The position numbers and the translations under genes were made by a program. Of a stretch of DNA of 64,000 nucleotides, positions 16,701 through 24,437 are shown in pieces; within the stretch, counting starts at the first letter, position 1; every line of letters begins with the position of its first letter. The notes under the pieces are model-generated. The model worked only from the letters and a program-made list of their open reading frames with translations, did not search any database and was not told the origin of the DNA. The DNA comes from Maricaulis sp047308265 (GTDB lineage Bacteria; Pseudomonadota; Alphaproteobacteria; Caulobacterales; Maricaulaceae): positions 1-64,000 of the forward strand of contig NZ_JBKQWY010000005.1 in NCBI RefSeq assembly GCF_047308265.1, given 5' to 3'.

Positions 16701-16864
16701 TCGGCAGACGCGCCGGGAAAGGCCGTCACGACCAGGCCGAAACGCTCGGTCAGCGACGGATCTTCCTGGCGACCCAGTGTCATGAAGGCGCCCATGCCCG
16801 CTGCCACCAGCAGGAAGACCGACAGGAGGGTCAGGCGCGAATAGCGATAAAACAGCGTGCTCAT
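13727..16864 (-). CDS. RND efflux pump inner-membrane transporter
   Basis: A 1045-residue AcrB/HAE-type transporter of standard length. It has the usual internal duplication: a first membrane span at about residues 8-25, large periplasmic loops at about 35-325 and 545-840, and two six-span bundles. The proton-relay region is visible in GLLIDNAIVVVDEFRLMRHKG (about 395-415). The N-terminus through the LGRQEDPSLTERFGLVVTAFPGA region is typical of drug rather than heavy-metal pumps. It works with the adaptor encoded four bases upstream and an outer-membrane channel not encoded here. Proton-driven export of hydrophobic or cationic toxicants is expected; the actual substrates are unknown. Confidence 0.92.
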   Translation of the reverse strand: MSTLFYRYSRLTLLSVFLLVAAGMGAFMTLGRQEDPSLTERFGLVVTAFPGASAERVEALITEPLENTIHELAEINQTSSSSRSGVSVISLQIREDLNPTQVDQAWTKIREQVESVRPFLPPGASAPDVQRQYLGAATMIVGLSWGEAGRENPAILTRLARDLENELRNLSGTDETEVFGDVEEEVRVVADPDTLASLGLTVSDMAALIARADAKAPAGELRSSTTDLNVEIAGELDSLDRIRSIALAEDGSGAFVRVGDVADVIKAARDPADSLGTYNGRRTVFVAAYLQPELRVDQWAERADAVVAEFAASVPGIEVIPVFRQVEYVEKRLNGLAGNLAFSALIVFAVLFFMMGWRAALIVGSALPLTVLAVLILISIYDEPLHQMSVTGLVVALGLLIDNAIVVVDEFRLMRHKGLGIVEALDKSIRHLFAPLLASTLTTVFAFAPIALMPGASGEFISMIGISVIFAVVSSFLLAMTVVAAFAAWFDDETALEGPKRFWRQGLGAGPFSGLYRDMLNAITARPWTGLVAGCLLPIAGFVAASTLPMQFFPATDRDMFQLELELPSSASIEETLRQTERARAIIESYEGVESVGWVIGESAPRTYYNVVSNKSGVPNYAAGFVRTDSPATTARILPELQARLLVDFPEARFLALPFEQGPPVPAPIELVLVGPELDELDRLGDEIRAVLSQTPTITHTMALLETGEPVARIMADEAAAEMAGLRLGDLADRLRGDLDGVTGGSVLEGLEELPIRVIAEDGRRSSVAAVSSAPLPLRGGTELASPVSALGSVTLAPQIASIPHEDGRRVNTIYGYLEPFTLPAPALEQFFQALEVADIQLPPGYELQIGGEAAERGDAMADLFSTALPLMILMIGSVVLAFNSFRYAGVIFVVAFLSVGLAMFGVWLFGTPMGFNAIVGSMGLMGLSINGSIVVLSALKANPAAVRLEADAVQETVTDATRHIISTTLTTIGGFMPLLMSGDSFWLPFASAMVGGVAGSAILALVFAPAAFVALVRVSARRGQIAQKLAERSARRKNLSIPAE

Positions 16865-16868
16865 GTGA

Positions 16869-18008
16869 TCAGCCCCCGGTGCTCAGACCAGCGGTCTGTT
16901 GCGCAGGTTGAACACGCTGGCCCGGCGTGACGCGCTGGAGGCCTGATGCCAGCAGGAGTTCACCATGAGCGACCGCGCCGCGAACATAGACCCGTTCGGC
17001 CTCGATCCGGATTGTTTCAACAACGCGCGGTTCCAGCACATGGGCGCCGTCCTGTTCGACTAGTGCGTAAACGGTCCACAATCCGCGCCGACCCTCTGCC
17101 AGTGCAGTGGTGGGCACCCAGAACCCATCGGAGGAGATCTCCGTCTCAATTGCCAGTCGCGCCACTTCACCCGGTGCGGCCGAGGCCGGATCCACAAGAT
17201 CAAACACAGCGGCGACCGTGCGAGTCTGGCGATCAACAACCCCGGTCGACGCTCGCAGACGCGCCTCCACGCGTGAACCTTCGGCGTCAAATGTGTAAAT
17301 CCGGCCCGGTTCAAGTGTGTCCGCAACGTTCAACGGCAAACCCACCCGGATCTCCAGCGCCGTGTTTTCGATGATGTCAAGAATGGGCAGTCCCGGGGAG
17401 GCCACAGCGCCTTCATCCATATGGCGGGCGGTGATGACACCGCTAAACGGGGCAGTGATGACCGACAGGTCCAGCTGTACACGCAGAGCATCGGCTGCGG
17501 CATCCGCTGCATCACGACGCGCAGCGGCAGCCATGGTTGATGTGCTCAGCTCGTCAAAGCGCTGTTGGGAGATATGGCCCTGTTCCAGAAGACGTCCTTG
17601 ACGGTCCTCGGTCTCGCGGGCCAGGGCCACCTGTGCGCCCGCCTCGGCGGTCTGTGCATCAGCGGCAGCGATCTGGGCTTCCAGAGCCCGGGTATCCAGA
17701 CGGGCCAGGAGATCACCGACCTCGACCCGGTCACCGACATCCACAGCGATGTCGTCAATCCGTCCGCCGCGCTCGAACCCGAGAGCACTGTTACGCCGGG
17801 CGGCGATAATGCCCGGGAAAAATTCCGCGGTGACCGCATCGCCGGCCTGTTCGACGGAAATCACCGGAACAGGCAGGGGCGCAGGACCAGCACGCTGAGC
17901 TGTGGCATCAGCACGCAGTGACGTGATGCCAAAAACCATGACAGACAAGGCAACAGCCGCGAACCCGACCGTTGCCCCGGCACCAAAACGTTTCGTCAAT
18001 GCGGACAT
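16869..18008 (-). CDS. RND efflux periplasmic adaptor (membrane fusion) protein
   Basis: A 379-residue HlyD/AcrA-type adaptor. An N-terminal membrane anchor or signal (about residues 10-28) is followed by half-lipoyl segments (RGGRIDDIAVDVGDRVEVGD), an alpha-helical hairpin (about 95-160), the second lipoyl half (VITAPFSGVITARHMDEG) and beta-barrel domains. It bridges the RND transporter and an outer-membrane factor. I start it at the ATG at 18008; an in-frame GTG lies nine bases earlier. The palindrome at 18067-18081 lies in its promoter region and the TetR regulator follows upstream. Confidence 0.9.
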   Translation of the reverse strand: MSALTKRFGAGATVGFAAVALSVMVFGITSLRADATAQRAGPAPLPVPVISVEQAGDAVTAEFFPGIIAARRNSALGFERGGRIDDIAVDVGDRVEVGDLLARLDTRALEAQIAAADAQTAEAGAQVALARETEDRQGRLLEQGHISQQRFDELSTSTMAAAARRDAADAAADALRVQLDLSVITAPFSGVITARHMDEGAVASPGLPILDIIENTALEIRVGLPLNVADTLEPGRIYTFDAEGSRVEARLRASTGVVDRQTRTVAAVFDLVDPASAAPGEVARLAIETEISSDGFWVPTTALAEGRRGLWTVYALVEQDGAHVLEPRVVETIRIEAERVYVRGAVAHGELLLASGLQRVTPGQRVQPAQQTAGLSTGG

Positions 18009-18066
18009 GACGCGCACCCTTCTTCAGACTGATGCGCAATATAGCCCCACGAATGGCGTTTGAGAA

Positions 18067-18081
18067 GTGAACGGCGTTCAC
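18067..18081. promoter_or_regulatory. TetR-type operator palindrome
   Basis: GTGAACGGCGTTCAC is a perfect palindrome with seven-base arms around one central base. It lies 58 bases upstream of the adaptor start and about 55 bases downstream of the end of the tetR gene. Its form and position fit an AcrR/TetR-family operator controlling the efflux genes. Binding is inferred, not shown. Confidence 0.65.
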
Positions 18082-18135
18082 AAATATCTGTATATCCCGC
18101 ATGCGAAGACTTTACGCATACGTCACCGGATCAGA

Positions 18136-18780
18136 TCAGACGGCCAGTCCGCGAATGATCATCTCGGTATGAAAATCCAGCACCTGATCGCGGGTCACAT
18201 GTTCTGAACCGGGCATGCCATTGGGGAAATCATCAAGCGATACCAGAAGCATGGTCAGGCCATGCAGGCTGGCCCAGACGCTTTTTGACGCGACGCGCGG
18301 ATCGACTTGGCGGAACAGGCCTTCCTGCATGCCCTGGTCAATCATGCCCACCAGAGCCTGTTCCGCATCATAGGCGGCCTTCTCGTTTTCAAGACTGTGC
18401 TGGTGTTCTTCCAGATGCGGAGCCCCGAACGCCATCCGGTAGTGATTGGGCTCTTCCATGCCGGTTTCCATATAGGCCCGCATGCAGCGCGAGGTGAGGA
18501 CACGCACTTCCCCGCCTTCATCCATCGCTTCGCCGATCCGGTTCATCAGACGTTCGAAGAATAATTCCCGGATGGATGTGAACAGATCATCCTTGGACGA
18601 AAAATATTTATAGATGGCCGCAGGCGAGTAATCGATTGCTTCAGCCAGGCGCCGCATAGAAATTCCGCCCTCCCCCTCTTTCGAAAAGATGGCTTCTGCG
18701 GCATCAATGATGGCTTCACGGACCTTGCGTCGACGGCGATCCGCCGGACTGGTCTCCTCGATAGCGACTCGTGCGGTCAT
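18136..18780 (-). CDS. TetR/AcrR transcriptional regulator (RND efflux)
   Basis: A 214-residue TetR-family protein. The DNA-binding domain (about residues 15-65) shows the family pattern IIDAAEAIFSKEGEGGISMRR-type helices followed by YSPAAIYKYFSSKDDLF, the recognition helix region. The larger C-terminal half is a ligand-binding domain containing MRAYMETGMEEPNHYRMAF, seen in the TetR_C WHG-type group. I start it at ATG 18780; the in-frame upstream extension is unconserved. It is transcribed toward the efflux genes and probably represses them through the palindrome at 18067. Inducers are unknown. Confidence 0.88.
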   Translation of the reverse strand: MTARVAIEETSPADRRRRKVREAIIDAAEAIFSKEGEGGISMRRLAEAIDYSPAAIYKYFSSKDDLFTSIRELFFERLMNRIGEAMDEGGEVRVLTSRCMRAYMETGMEEPNHYRMAFGAPHLEEHQHSLENEKAAYDAEQALVGMIDQGMQEGLFRQVDPRVASKSVWASLHGLTMLLVSLDDFPNGMPGSEHVTRDQVLDFHTEMIIRGLAV

Positions 18781-18892
18781 TCTTTTATCTACTCCGACAG
18801 CAGCCCCGTTTCCAAGGCATCCCCCTACCCATATAACGAGGCCGTCATACAAACGTCAAAGACACAATCCCCAAGGGCGAGAAGCGTACACC

Positions 18893-19522
18893 ATGGACAA
18901 CTCCACATTCACCCGACGACCCGAATTCGGCGAACGGCTTGAAGCGTCTCACAAATCCGAGGATACGCTAACCCTTTTGACACACCGCCGATCGACCGCT
19001 GCGATTGGTATGACCGACCCAGGGCCAACCGCGGACGAACGCGATCTTCTGCTTCAAATCGGTGCGCGCGTCCCCGATCACGGCAAGCTGGCGCCCTGGC
19101 GATTCGTGATCTTTGAAGGCGAGACACGGACCCGGTTCGGCTCCGAACTTGCCAGGATCTTCCGGTCCCAGAACCCGGAGGCCACGGACGAACAGGTGGC
19201 ATTCGAGGCCAACCGGTTCAACCGTGCGCCCCTGGTCATTGCCGTGATTTCCCGGGTCGATGAGCGACACAAAGTGCCCGTCTGGGAACAGGAATTGTCC
19301 GCCGGTGCGGTCTGCCAGAACCTGTTGATTGGCGCGTCTGCCCTGGGATATGCCGCCCAATGGCTGACCGAATGGTACGCGTTTGACCAAGCCGCCAAAC
19401 ACGCCCTGGGTCTACAAGCGGGTGAACGGGTCGCGGGCTTCATCTATGTCGGAACAGCCAAGGAACAGCCCGTGGAACGCGCGCGCCCTGGTGCGGATAT
19501 TCGGAACTGGACCCCCGCCTGA
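18893..19522 (+). CDS. Nitroreductase family protein
   Basis: A 209-residue flavin-dependent nitroreductase, of the YdjA-like compact type. The phosphate/FMN-binding RRSTAAIG segment is near residue 30, GARVPDHGKLAPWRFVIF near 60, and AGAVCQNLLIGASALGYAAQWL near 140. These enzymes use FMN and NAD(P)H to reduce nitro compounds or quinones. It is divergent from the tetR gene at 18780, with 112 bases between them, so it may share regulation with the efflux system. It ends four bases before the convergent tetR at 19527. Confidence 0.88.
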   Translation: MDNSTFTRRPEFGERLEASHKSEDTLTLLTHRRSTAAIGMTDPGPTADERDLLLQIGARVPDHGKLAPWRFVIFEGETRTRFGSELARIFRSQNPEATDEQVAFEANRFNRAPLVIAVISRVDERHKVPVWEQELSAGAVCQNLLIGASALGYAAQWLTEWYAFDQAAKHALGLQAGERVAGFIYVGTAKEQPVERARPGADIRNWTPA

Positions 19523-19526
19523 GCGA

Positions 19527-20147
19527 CTAGTGCGCCGGGGCTGGTGATTGATACAATCCCAGACCTTTCAGGGTGATGTCCGAGATCTGACGCAATCCAG
19601 CTTCGGTGCGATCGACCTTGGCCATGACATTCATGCCCACCATCAGGTTCTGGAGAGCCAGCGCACTAGCTCGCACCGGATAATCGGGCGGAAGCTCGCC
19701 GCGGTCCACGCCCCACTCCAGCAGGGTTTGAAACCGCTGGGTTGATCCCTGAATAAACTCGCAGACCAGACGCCCGATCTCGTGATCCGGCTTATCTGCC
19801 AGTTCGGTGATCGCATTGACGATCATACACCCCCGACCGTCCGGTTCCTGACCGCGCACATGCACGATACTGGCGAAGACCCGTGTGATGAGTTCGCGGA
19901 CGGACCAGCTCGTATCGTCAAAATCAACCTCATCGAGCGTGCGGTCCGGAGACCGCTGCGTGTAGAATCGCAAAGTCTCGCGAAACAAAGCTTCGCGTGT
20001 CCCGAACGCATTGTAGAAGCTCGACCGGGTCATGCCCATTTTTTCCGAGAGCGCCTTGACCGAACTGGCCTCATATCCATCGCTCCAGAACGCGTCGAGG
20101 GCGATCTGAACCGCCTCGTCACGATCGAATTTTGCCGGTCGTCCCAT
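19527..20147 (-). CDS. TetR/AcrR transcriptional regulator
   Basis: A 206-residue TetR-family repressor. The helix-turn-helix is at about residues 20-55 (ALSEKMGMTRSSFYNAFGTREALF), the motif of the NemR/YxaF-like group. The C-terminal domain has CMIVNAITELADKPDHEIGR with one conserved cysteine at about 108, which in relatives can sense electrophiles or oxidants. GAGGAG precedes the ATG. It is divergent from the peroxiredoxin-DUF1330-dehalogenase operon and the inverted repeats at 20205-20249 are plausible operators. Control of that operon in response to reactive compounds is inference. Confidence 0.87.
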   Translation of the reverse strand: MGRPAKFDRDEAVQIALDAFWSDGYEASSVKALSEKMGMTRSSFYNAFGTREALFRETLRFYTQRSPDRTLDEVDFDDTSWSVRELITRVFASIVHVRGQEPDGRGCMIVNAITELADKPDHEIGRLVCEFIQGSTQRFQTLLEWGVDRGELPPDYPVRASALALQNLMVGMNVMAKVDRTEAGLRQISDITLKGLGLYQSPAPAH

Positions 20148-20204
20148 TCCGTGTCTCCTCGCCTGGCGCGCTCACAAAAGCGTGAAGTCCGGGCGGTCAG
20201 ATTT

Positions 20205-20249
20205 CATTTGTTCACCCATGTACAAATGAGCGATTTCGTGTTTTGTACA
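20205..20249. promoter_or_regulatory. Nested inverted repeats, probable TetR operators
   Basis: Two overlapping inverted repeats lie between the tetR gene and the peroxiredoxin gene. The first is CATTTGT (20205-20211) with ACAAATG (20222-20228). The second is TGTACAAA (20219-20226) with TTTGTACA (20242-20249). The shared ACAAA/TTTGT half-site suggests a two-dimer operator controlling both directions. Confidence 0.55.
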
Positions 20250-20283
20250 CCCTCGCACAATTCGGTGCAAGGGAAACAGATTC

Positions 20284-20973
20284 ATGACATTGAACCAATC
20301 CATACGTGACACAATCGAGCAATTACGCGACGCGCTTCCGGCCGATATTACGGCCAAGATCGAAATCGGAGCTGGCGAAATCAGCGCACTCTCAATCGTA
20401 GAAGGCGCACGGTCCGCTGGCCAGTCCGCACCGGATTTTGCCCTCAAGGACCGCAGCGGTGAAACCAAGACGCTGAAATCCTACCTGGCTGACGGTCTCG
20501 TCATCCTCACTTTCTATCGCGGTGCCTGGTGCCCCTACTGCAATCTGCAATTACGGGCCTATCAGGATCATCTCGATGCGTTTCGCACCCGCGGCGCTCA
20601 GCTGGTAGCCATTACGCCGGAAACGCCGAACGCGATCGACGACCTGCTGGCCAGCGACCTCCCGGACGGCGTCATCGACGATACGGCTGCCAAGGTTGAG
20701 TTCGACGTCCTGCACGATGCCGGCAACACGGTTGCGCGCCAGTTTGGTCTGGTTTTCGACATGCCTGACAGCCATAAGGACGTGATTTCCGGCTTCGGGC
20801 TGGATCTGGAAGCCATCAATGGCGAAGGCGGCTGGGCCGTGGCCGATCCGGCCACCTATATCCTCACGCCGGACGGTCAGATCGCCTGGGCCTTCATCCC
20901 CAACAACTACCGCAAACGCGCCGAGCCCGAGGCCATTCTTCGCGCGCTCGACGACATCAACCGTTCCAACTAA
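20284..20973 (+). CDS. Peroxiredoxin-like (AhpC/TSA, redoxin) protein
   Basis: A 229-residue thioredoxin-fold protein. After a helical N-terminal extension (about 1-48), the redoxin domain contains FYRGAWCPYCNLQL (about residues 78-91), giving the peroxidatic Cys with a CxxC arrangement typical of the PrxQ-like and alkyl-hydroperoxide reductase-like group. It likely reduces peroxides using thiol donors. It is first in an apparent operon with a DUF1330 protein and a haloalkane dehalogenase-like hydrolase, under the divergent TetR. AAGGG precedes the ATG. Confidence 0.87.
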   Translation: MTLNQSIRDTIEQLRDALPADITAKIEIGAGEISALSIVEGARSAGQSAPDFALKDRSGETKTLKSYLADGLVILTFYRGAWCPYCNLQLRAYQDHLDAFRTRGAQLVAITPETPNAIDDLLASDLPDGVIDDTAAKVEFDVLHDAGNTVARQFGLVFDMPDSHKDVISGFGLDLEAINGEGGWAVADPATYILTPDGQIAWAFIPNNYRKRAEPEAILRALDDINRSN

Positions 20974-20995
20974 CACCCCCTCAAGGAGCTCCATC

Positions 20996-21286
20996 ATGCC
21001 TGCATTTTTTGTTGCGACTGTTTCCGTCAAGAACCCCGAAAAAATGAAGGAATATGCTGCCAAATCCGGCCCGACCTTCGCCGCTTTTGGTGGCACCCTG
21101 CTCGCCCGCGGCGGCCTGGTCGAAACCCTGACCGGAGCAGCGGCAAAACCCGTCACCGCCGTGGTTCAGTTCCCCGATGCCCAGGCCGTGTCCGACTGGT
21201 ACGCATCCGATGACTATCAGGCCCTGATCGCCTTGCGCGAAGAAGCGGCCGATATGGACATCAATGTCTTCGCGACGCCCGAATAG
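20996..21286 (+). CDS. DUF1330 family protein
   Basis: A 96-residue dimeric alpha-beta barrel (ferredoxin-like) protein of the DUF1330 family. It contains FVATVSVKNPEKMKEYA at the N-terminus, a Gly-rich turn (FGGTLLARGG) and FPDAQAVSDWYASDDYQ, which is the family signature. The molecular function is unknown; similar folds occur in monooxygenases and stress proteins. AAGGAGCT precedes the ATG at 20996, 22 bases after the peroxiredoxin stop, so the two are co-transcribed. Confidence 0.85.
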   Translation: MPAFFVATVSVKNPEKMKEYAAKSGPTFAAFGGTLLARGGLVETLTGAAAKPVTAVVQFPDAQAVSDWYASDDYQALIALREEAADMDINVFATPE

Positions 21287-21295
21287 TCTCGATCC

Positions 21296-22285
21296 ATGTC
21301 ACGTCTTCTGACAGCGGCCCTGGCCGCTTTGAGCCTGGGAGGCCTCGCGGTCGCCCAGGACACGTCCGACACCCCGGCACCGCGCCTGCCTGCCCCGGCC
21401 ATCGATGATGTGCTACATCTGGAGTATCAATCCGTGCCGGTTCTGGGCTCAACCATGACCTATCTTGAGATGGGAGAGGGTGATCCGGTCCTGTTCATTC
21501 ACGGCAATCCGACCTCGGCCTATCTCTGGCGCAATATCCTGCCCATCGTGGGTGAGGACAGACGCGTGATCGCGGTCGACCTCATCGGCATGGGTCAATC
21601 TGGCAAGCCCGATCTGGACTATTCCTTCACCGATCACGCGCTGTACCTGGCCGCCTTTGTCGAAGCCCTCGGACTGGAAGAATTCACGGTCGTGGGACAT
21701 GACTGGGGCGCCGCCCTGGCCTGGGATTATACCCTGCGCCATCCCGATCGTGTGACCGGGATTGCCTTCATGGAGGGTGTGCTGCCGCCCACCTTCCCCC
21801 AACCCAGTTTCGACGCCATGGGGCCGGAAATGGGCGGTATGTTCCGCATGTTCAAGGATCCGGTTCTTGGCGAGCAGAACGTGATCGGCCAGAACATGTT
21901 CGTGGAGCAGGTTCTGCCGATGCTAATCAATCGACCGCTCAGCGAGACCGCCATGGAGGCCTATCGGGCACCCTTTCTACAGGAAGAGGATCGCTGGCCG
22001 ACACTCGCCTGGCCCCGTGAGGTTCCCATTGCCGGTACGCCGGCCACGACCGTCGACCGTCTCAATGACATCGCCGTCTATATGGGTGAAATCGACAAGC
22101 CGGTTCTGCTGCTCTACGCGGATCCCGGCGTGATCGTGCCGCGCCAGGCCGTCGACTGGTATGTCGAGACCATACCCGGACTGGAAACCGGTTTTGTGGG
22201 CCAGGGCCTGCACTTCATCCAGGAAGACCAGCCCGTTGCCATTGGCCGGGCGATCCAGGACTGGCTGCGCCGAACTGAGGGATAG
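21296..22285 (+). CDS. Secreted haloalkane dehalogenase-like alpha/beta hydrolase
   Basis: A 329-residue alpha/beta hydrolase with features of the HLD-II haloalkane dehalogenases. It has an N-terminal signal peptide (about 1-20, ending AVA-Q), HGNPTSAYLWRNI (oxyanion and halide-binding Asn, about residue 65), the nucleophile Asp and halide-binding Trp in VGHDWGAAL (about 128), the acid Glu in FMEGV (about 160) and the catalytic His in GLHFIQED (about 305). HLD-II enzymes cleave carbon-halogen bonds hydrolytically. Activity and substrate need testing, since esterases and epoxide hydrolases share the fold. It begins nine bases after the DUF1330 stop. Confidence 0.8.
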   Translation: MSRLLTAALAALSLGGLAVAQDTSDTPAPRLPAPAIDDVLHLEYQSVPVLGSTMTYLEMGEGDPVLFIHGNPTSAYLWRNILPIVGEDRRVIAVDLIGMGQSGKPDLDYSFTDHALYLAAFVEALGLEEFTVVGHDWGAALAWDYTLRHPDRVTGIAFMEGVLPPTFPQPSFDAMGPEMGGMFRMFKDPVLGEQNVIGQNMFVEQVLPMLINRPLSETAMEAYRAPFLQEEDRWPTLAWPREVPIAGTPATTVDRLNDIAVYMGEIDKPVLLLYADPGVIVPRQAVDWYVETIPGLETGFVGQGLHFIQEDQPVAIGRAIQDWLRRTEG

Positions 22286-22326
22286 GTGCCGCCAGAGCGC
22301 CGGGACACTTGTCCCTGTTCCGGCTC

Positions 22327-22369
22327 CCCCCTGCGCTCAGGGGTGCCCGGCGGCTCATCCCCGCCGGGC
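22327..22369. other. Two adjacent GC-rich hairpins after the dehalogenase-like gene
   Basis: CCCCT/AGGGG (22328-22343) and GCCCGGCGG/CCGCCGGGC (22345-22369) form two consecutive stem-loops downstream of the operon. Neither is followed by a T run, so these are RNA-stabilising or pausing structures rather than clear intrinsic terminators. Confidence 0.4.
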
Positions 22370-22470
22370 AAGCGCCGGAATAATCATAACCGCGCGCGAG
22401 TTTAGCTTGAACTGAACAGGTTTTGATTGTTGTTTGACGCTCCACACGAATTGATGTTTGGGGGCGTCAG

Positions 22471-23244
22471 ATGTTGTTTCTTCCCGTGGTCGCTGTGCTT
22501 TTGGCCCAGGACACGACCGATCCCGGCCCGGGTGATACCCGCTCGGATGACCATACGCATGCCCAAGGGCAGGCGCAAAGACAGGCCCAATCCGAGAGCC
22601 ACGCGGCCATGCACCCGCATGGGGAGGCAAACTCAGCCCTCTCTCCAGCTGAAGCCATCGATACGGACGATACCGCGAACAAGCCCGAGCCCCCGCCTCG
22701 CCCGACCTTGCGATACTATACGAGCCAGGTCGTGTTGTTCGCGAACTGGTACTGTCCTCTCGGAACAGTCGAAGCCGACGGTGGGTATTATCAGGTCAAC
22801 GAGGTAATGGAGCTGTCGGCGCTCATTGGCAGCCGTTTTGGCGGTGACAATATCAACACGATACTGATCCCTGACTTGCGAGGCCGCACGCCGCTCGGCG
22901 CTCAAGGCTATCGCGACCCGGCCTATGGCGGCATGCCCTACCAGACTGTCGGAACTCCCGCACACTCCCACGTCCTGCTCGCCTCCTCCGCGGGTGTCTC
23001 CCAGGCCTCTCCAATAAACGGCATGCTTCCAACCAACTCACGGCCCGCTGATCCGACGCCGTATACATCACCTGTAAACGCGCAGAACCTGGTTGGGATG
23101 GGATATGAAACCATCTCCATGCAACCCTATACGCCGTCCGGCTACCCCATCAACACAGACAACTCGTCAGTTGACCTGTATCAGCCCCACCTGAACATCC
23201 GCTTCTGCTTTGTCCCGCAGGGCGTTTTTCCGCAACGCCAGTAG
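22471..23244 (+). CDS. Secreted phage tail-collar-fold protein
   Basis: A 257-residue protein with a short hydrophobic N-terminus (MLFLPVVAVLLAQ) that looks like a signal peptide. A His/Gln-rich, probably disordered segment (about 20-75) is followed by one tail-collar/MdpB-like domain. Its signature is NWYCPLGTVEADGG, FGGDNINTILIPDLRGRTPLG and the C-terminal NIRFCFVPQGVFPQ. This domain is named from phage tail fibres but also occurs in bacterial secreted proteins. No phage gene is nearby. GGGGGCG precedes the ATG. It is followed 13 bases later by a related gene with two such domains. Confidence 0.75.
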   Translation: MLFLPVVAVLLAQDTTDPGPGDTRSDDHTHAQGQAQRQAQSESHAAMHPHGEANSALSPAEAIDTDDTANKPEPPPRPTLRYYTSQVVLFANWYCPLGTVEADGGYYQVNEVMELSALIGSRFGGDNINTILIPDLRGRTPLGAQGYRDPAYGGMPYQTVGTPAHSHVLLASSAGVSQASPINGMLPTNSRPADPTPYTSPVNAQNLVGMGYETISMQPYTPSGYPINTDNSSVDLYQPHLNIRFCFVPQGVFPQRQ

Positions 23245-23257
23245 AAGGGGTCTCATT

Positions 23258-24430
23258 ATGCTTCGGGCTCACACTATCTCCCGCCACTTGCTGATCGCCC
23301 TGACCGTCGCGGTAAGCAGCATGTCCTCGCCGGCCGCGCAGGCACAGCTGAATCCGGTGCTCGGGGAAATCCGGTATTTCGGTATCAATTACTGCCCGAC
23401 AGGCTGGACGATGCCGGTTGGACAAACCATCGACCTGAGCCATCCGCCCCGGGGCGATTACGAGGGGCTGGCCGCGCTCCTCCAGCCCCCGTTGGGGCTA
23501 CAAGGGCGAACCAATAATCTCAAACTGCCCAATCTGATGGACGTCTTTCCCGGGGGTTTTCAGACCACGCACGTCATCGGCACGACTTACGGCCAGAGCC
23601 ACGTGACAGTCGAGCCGACAAATATGGAAACCCACACGCATGCCGTAATGGCCGACAGCGGTGACGCCACTCAGTCTTCCGCGCAAGGTGCCTATCTGGC
23701 CGGCTATTCCAATTCCTATCGCTTCGCCAACGGCTCTGAACCGACGGTCGACATGGCCAATGGCTCCATTACCCAAACCGGCACGCCTGGCCAGACCTTT
23801 TCAGTCCAGCACCCCTATACACGACTCACACCGTGTATGAGTGTGGACGGCTATTTCCCCTCCCGCGACGGACCGGATGCCTATGTCGACCGGCTGATGG
23901 GCGAAATCGTCATTCTCCCCTACAAGTTGAGCGACAGCATTCAATCCAGCTGTCCTGACGGAATGATTGAGGCTAACGGGACCTATCTCAACGCATCGAC
24001 CTACGCGTCCCTGTACGCCCTCACCGGTGGGGCGTGGGGCACCCGGTCAAGCGGGACCGAGTTCGCTGTGCCCGATTTAACGGGACGCGTTCCGGTGTCC
24101 CATGGCACGCCCGTGATCAATAATCACCCCATGCAGTTTACATTCGCCAGTGAAGGCGGCGCTGAAACGGTGTCCATTCCCACCCATGAACACCTCCACA
24201 ATCTGATGGTTGCCGTGGAGGTGGGAGACCAGCGCGATCCACAGGGGAGTTATCTGGCGGATTTCGAACGCGGGCGTGTCTTTGCCGGCACAAATCCGAA
24301 CCCGTCATTGATCATGAATATGAACAGTGTCTCACCGGAGGGCACGGGAGCCCCCCTCCCGCTGGTCGCCCCGACGGTCGCATTGCATTTTTGCGTTGTA
24401 GTGACAGGGGACTGGCCTCAACACCCGTAA
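23258..24430 (+). CDS. Secreted protein with two tail-collar-like domains
   Basis: A 390-residue exported protein: signal peptide about 1-30 ending AQA-Q, then two tandem collar-like units. The first begins at about residue 35 (GEIRYFGINYCPTGW, later LKLPNLMDVFPGGF) and the second at about 220 (GEIVILPYKL, SSCPDGMIEANG, then FAVPDLTGRVPVSHG). The end, ALHFCVVVTGDWPQHP, parallels the upstream protein's FCFVPQGVFPQ. AAGGGG precedes the ATG at 23258. The function is unknown; a surface or adhesive role is possible. It ends seven bases before the convergent chemoreceptor gene. Confidence 0.75.
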   Translation: MLRAHTISRHLLIALTVAVSSMSSPAAQAQLNPVLGEIRYFGINYCPTGWTMPVGQTIDLSHPPRGDYEGLAALLQPPLGLQGRTNNLKLPNLMDVFPGGFQTTHVIGTTYGQSHVTVEPTNMETHTHAVMADSGDATQSSAQGAYLAGYSNSYRFANGSEPTVDMANGSITQTGTPGQTFSVQHPYTRLTPCMSVDGYFPSRDGPDAYVDRLMGEIVILPYKLSDSIQSSCPDGMIEANGTYLNASTYASLYALTGGAWGTRSSGTEFAVPDLTGRVPVSHGTPVINNHPMQFTFASEGGAETVSIPTHEHLHNLMVAVEVGDQRDPQGSYLADFERGRVFAGTNPNPSLIMNMNSVSPEGTGAPLPLVAPTVALHFCVVVTGDWPQHP

Positions 24431-24437
24431 TAGGCCC

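Noticed and set aside
22471..24430. Prophage tail region.
   Set aside because: Only collar-fold proteins with signal peptides are present; there is no capsid, terminase, lysis, integrase or other tail gene, and flanking genes are metabolic or chemotactic.
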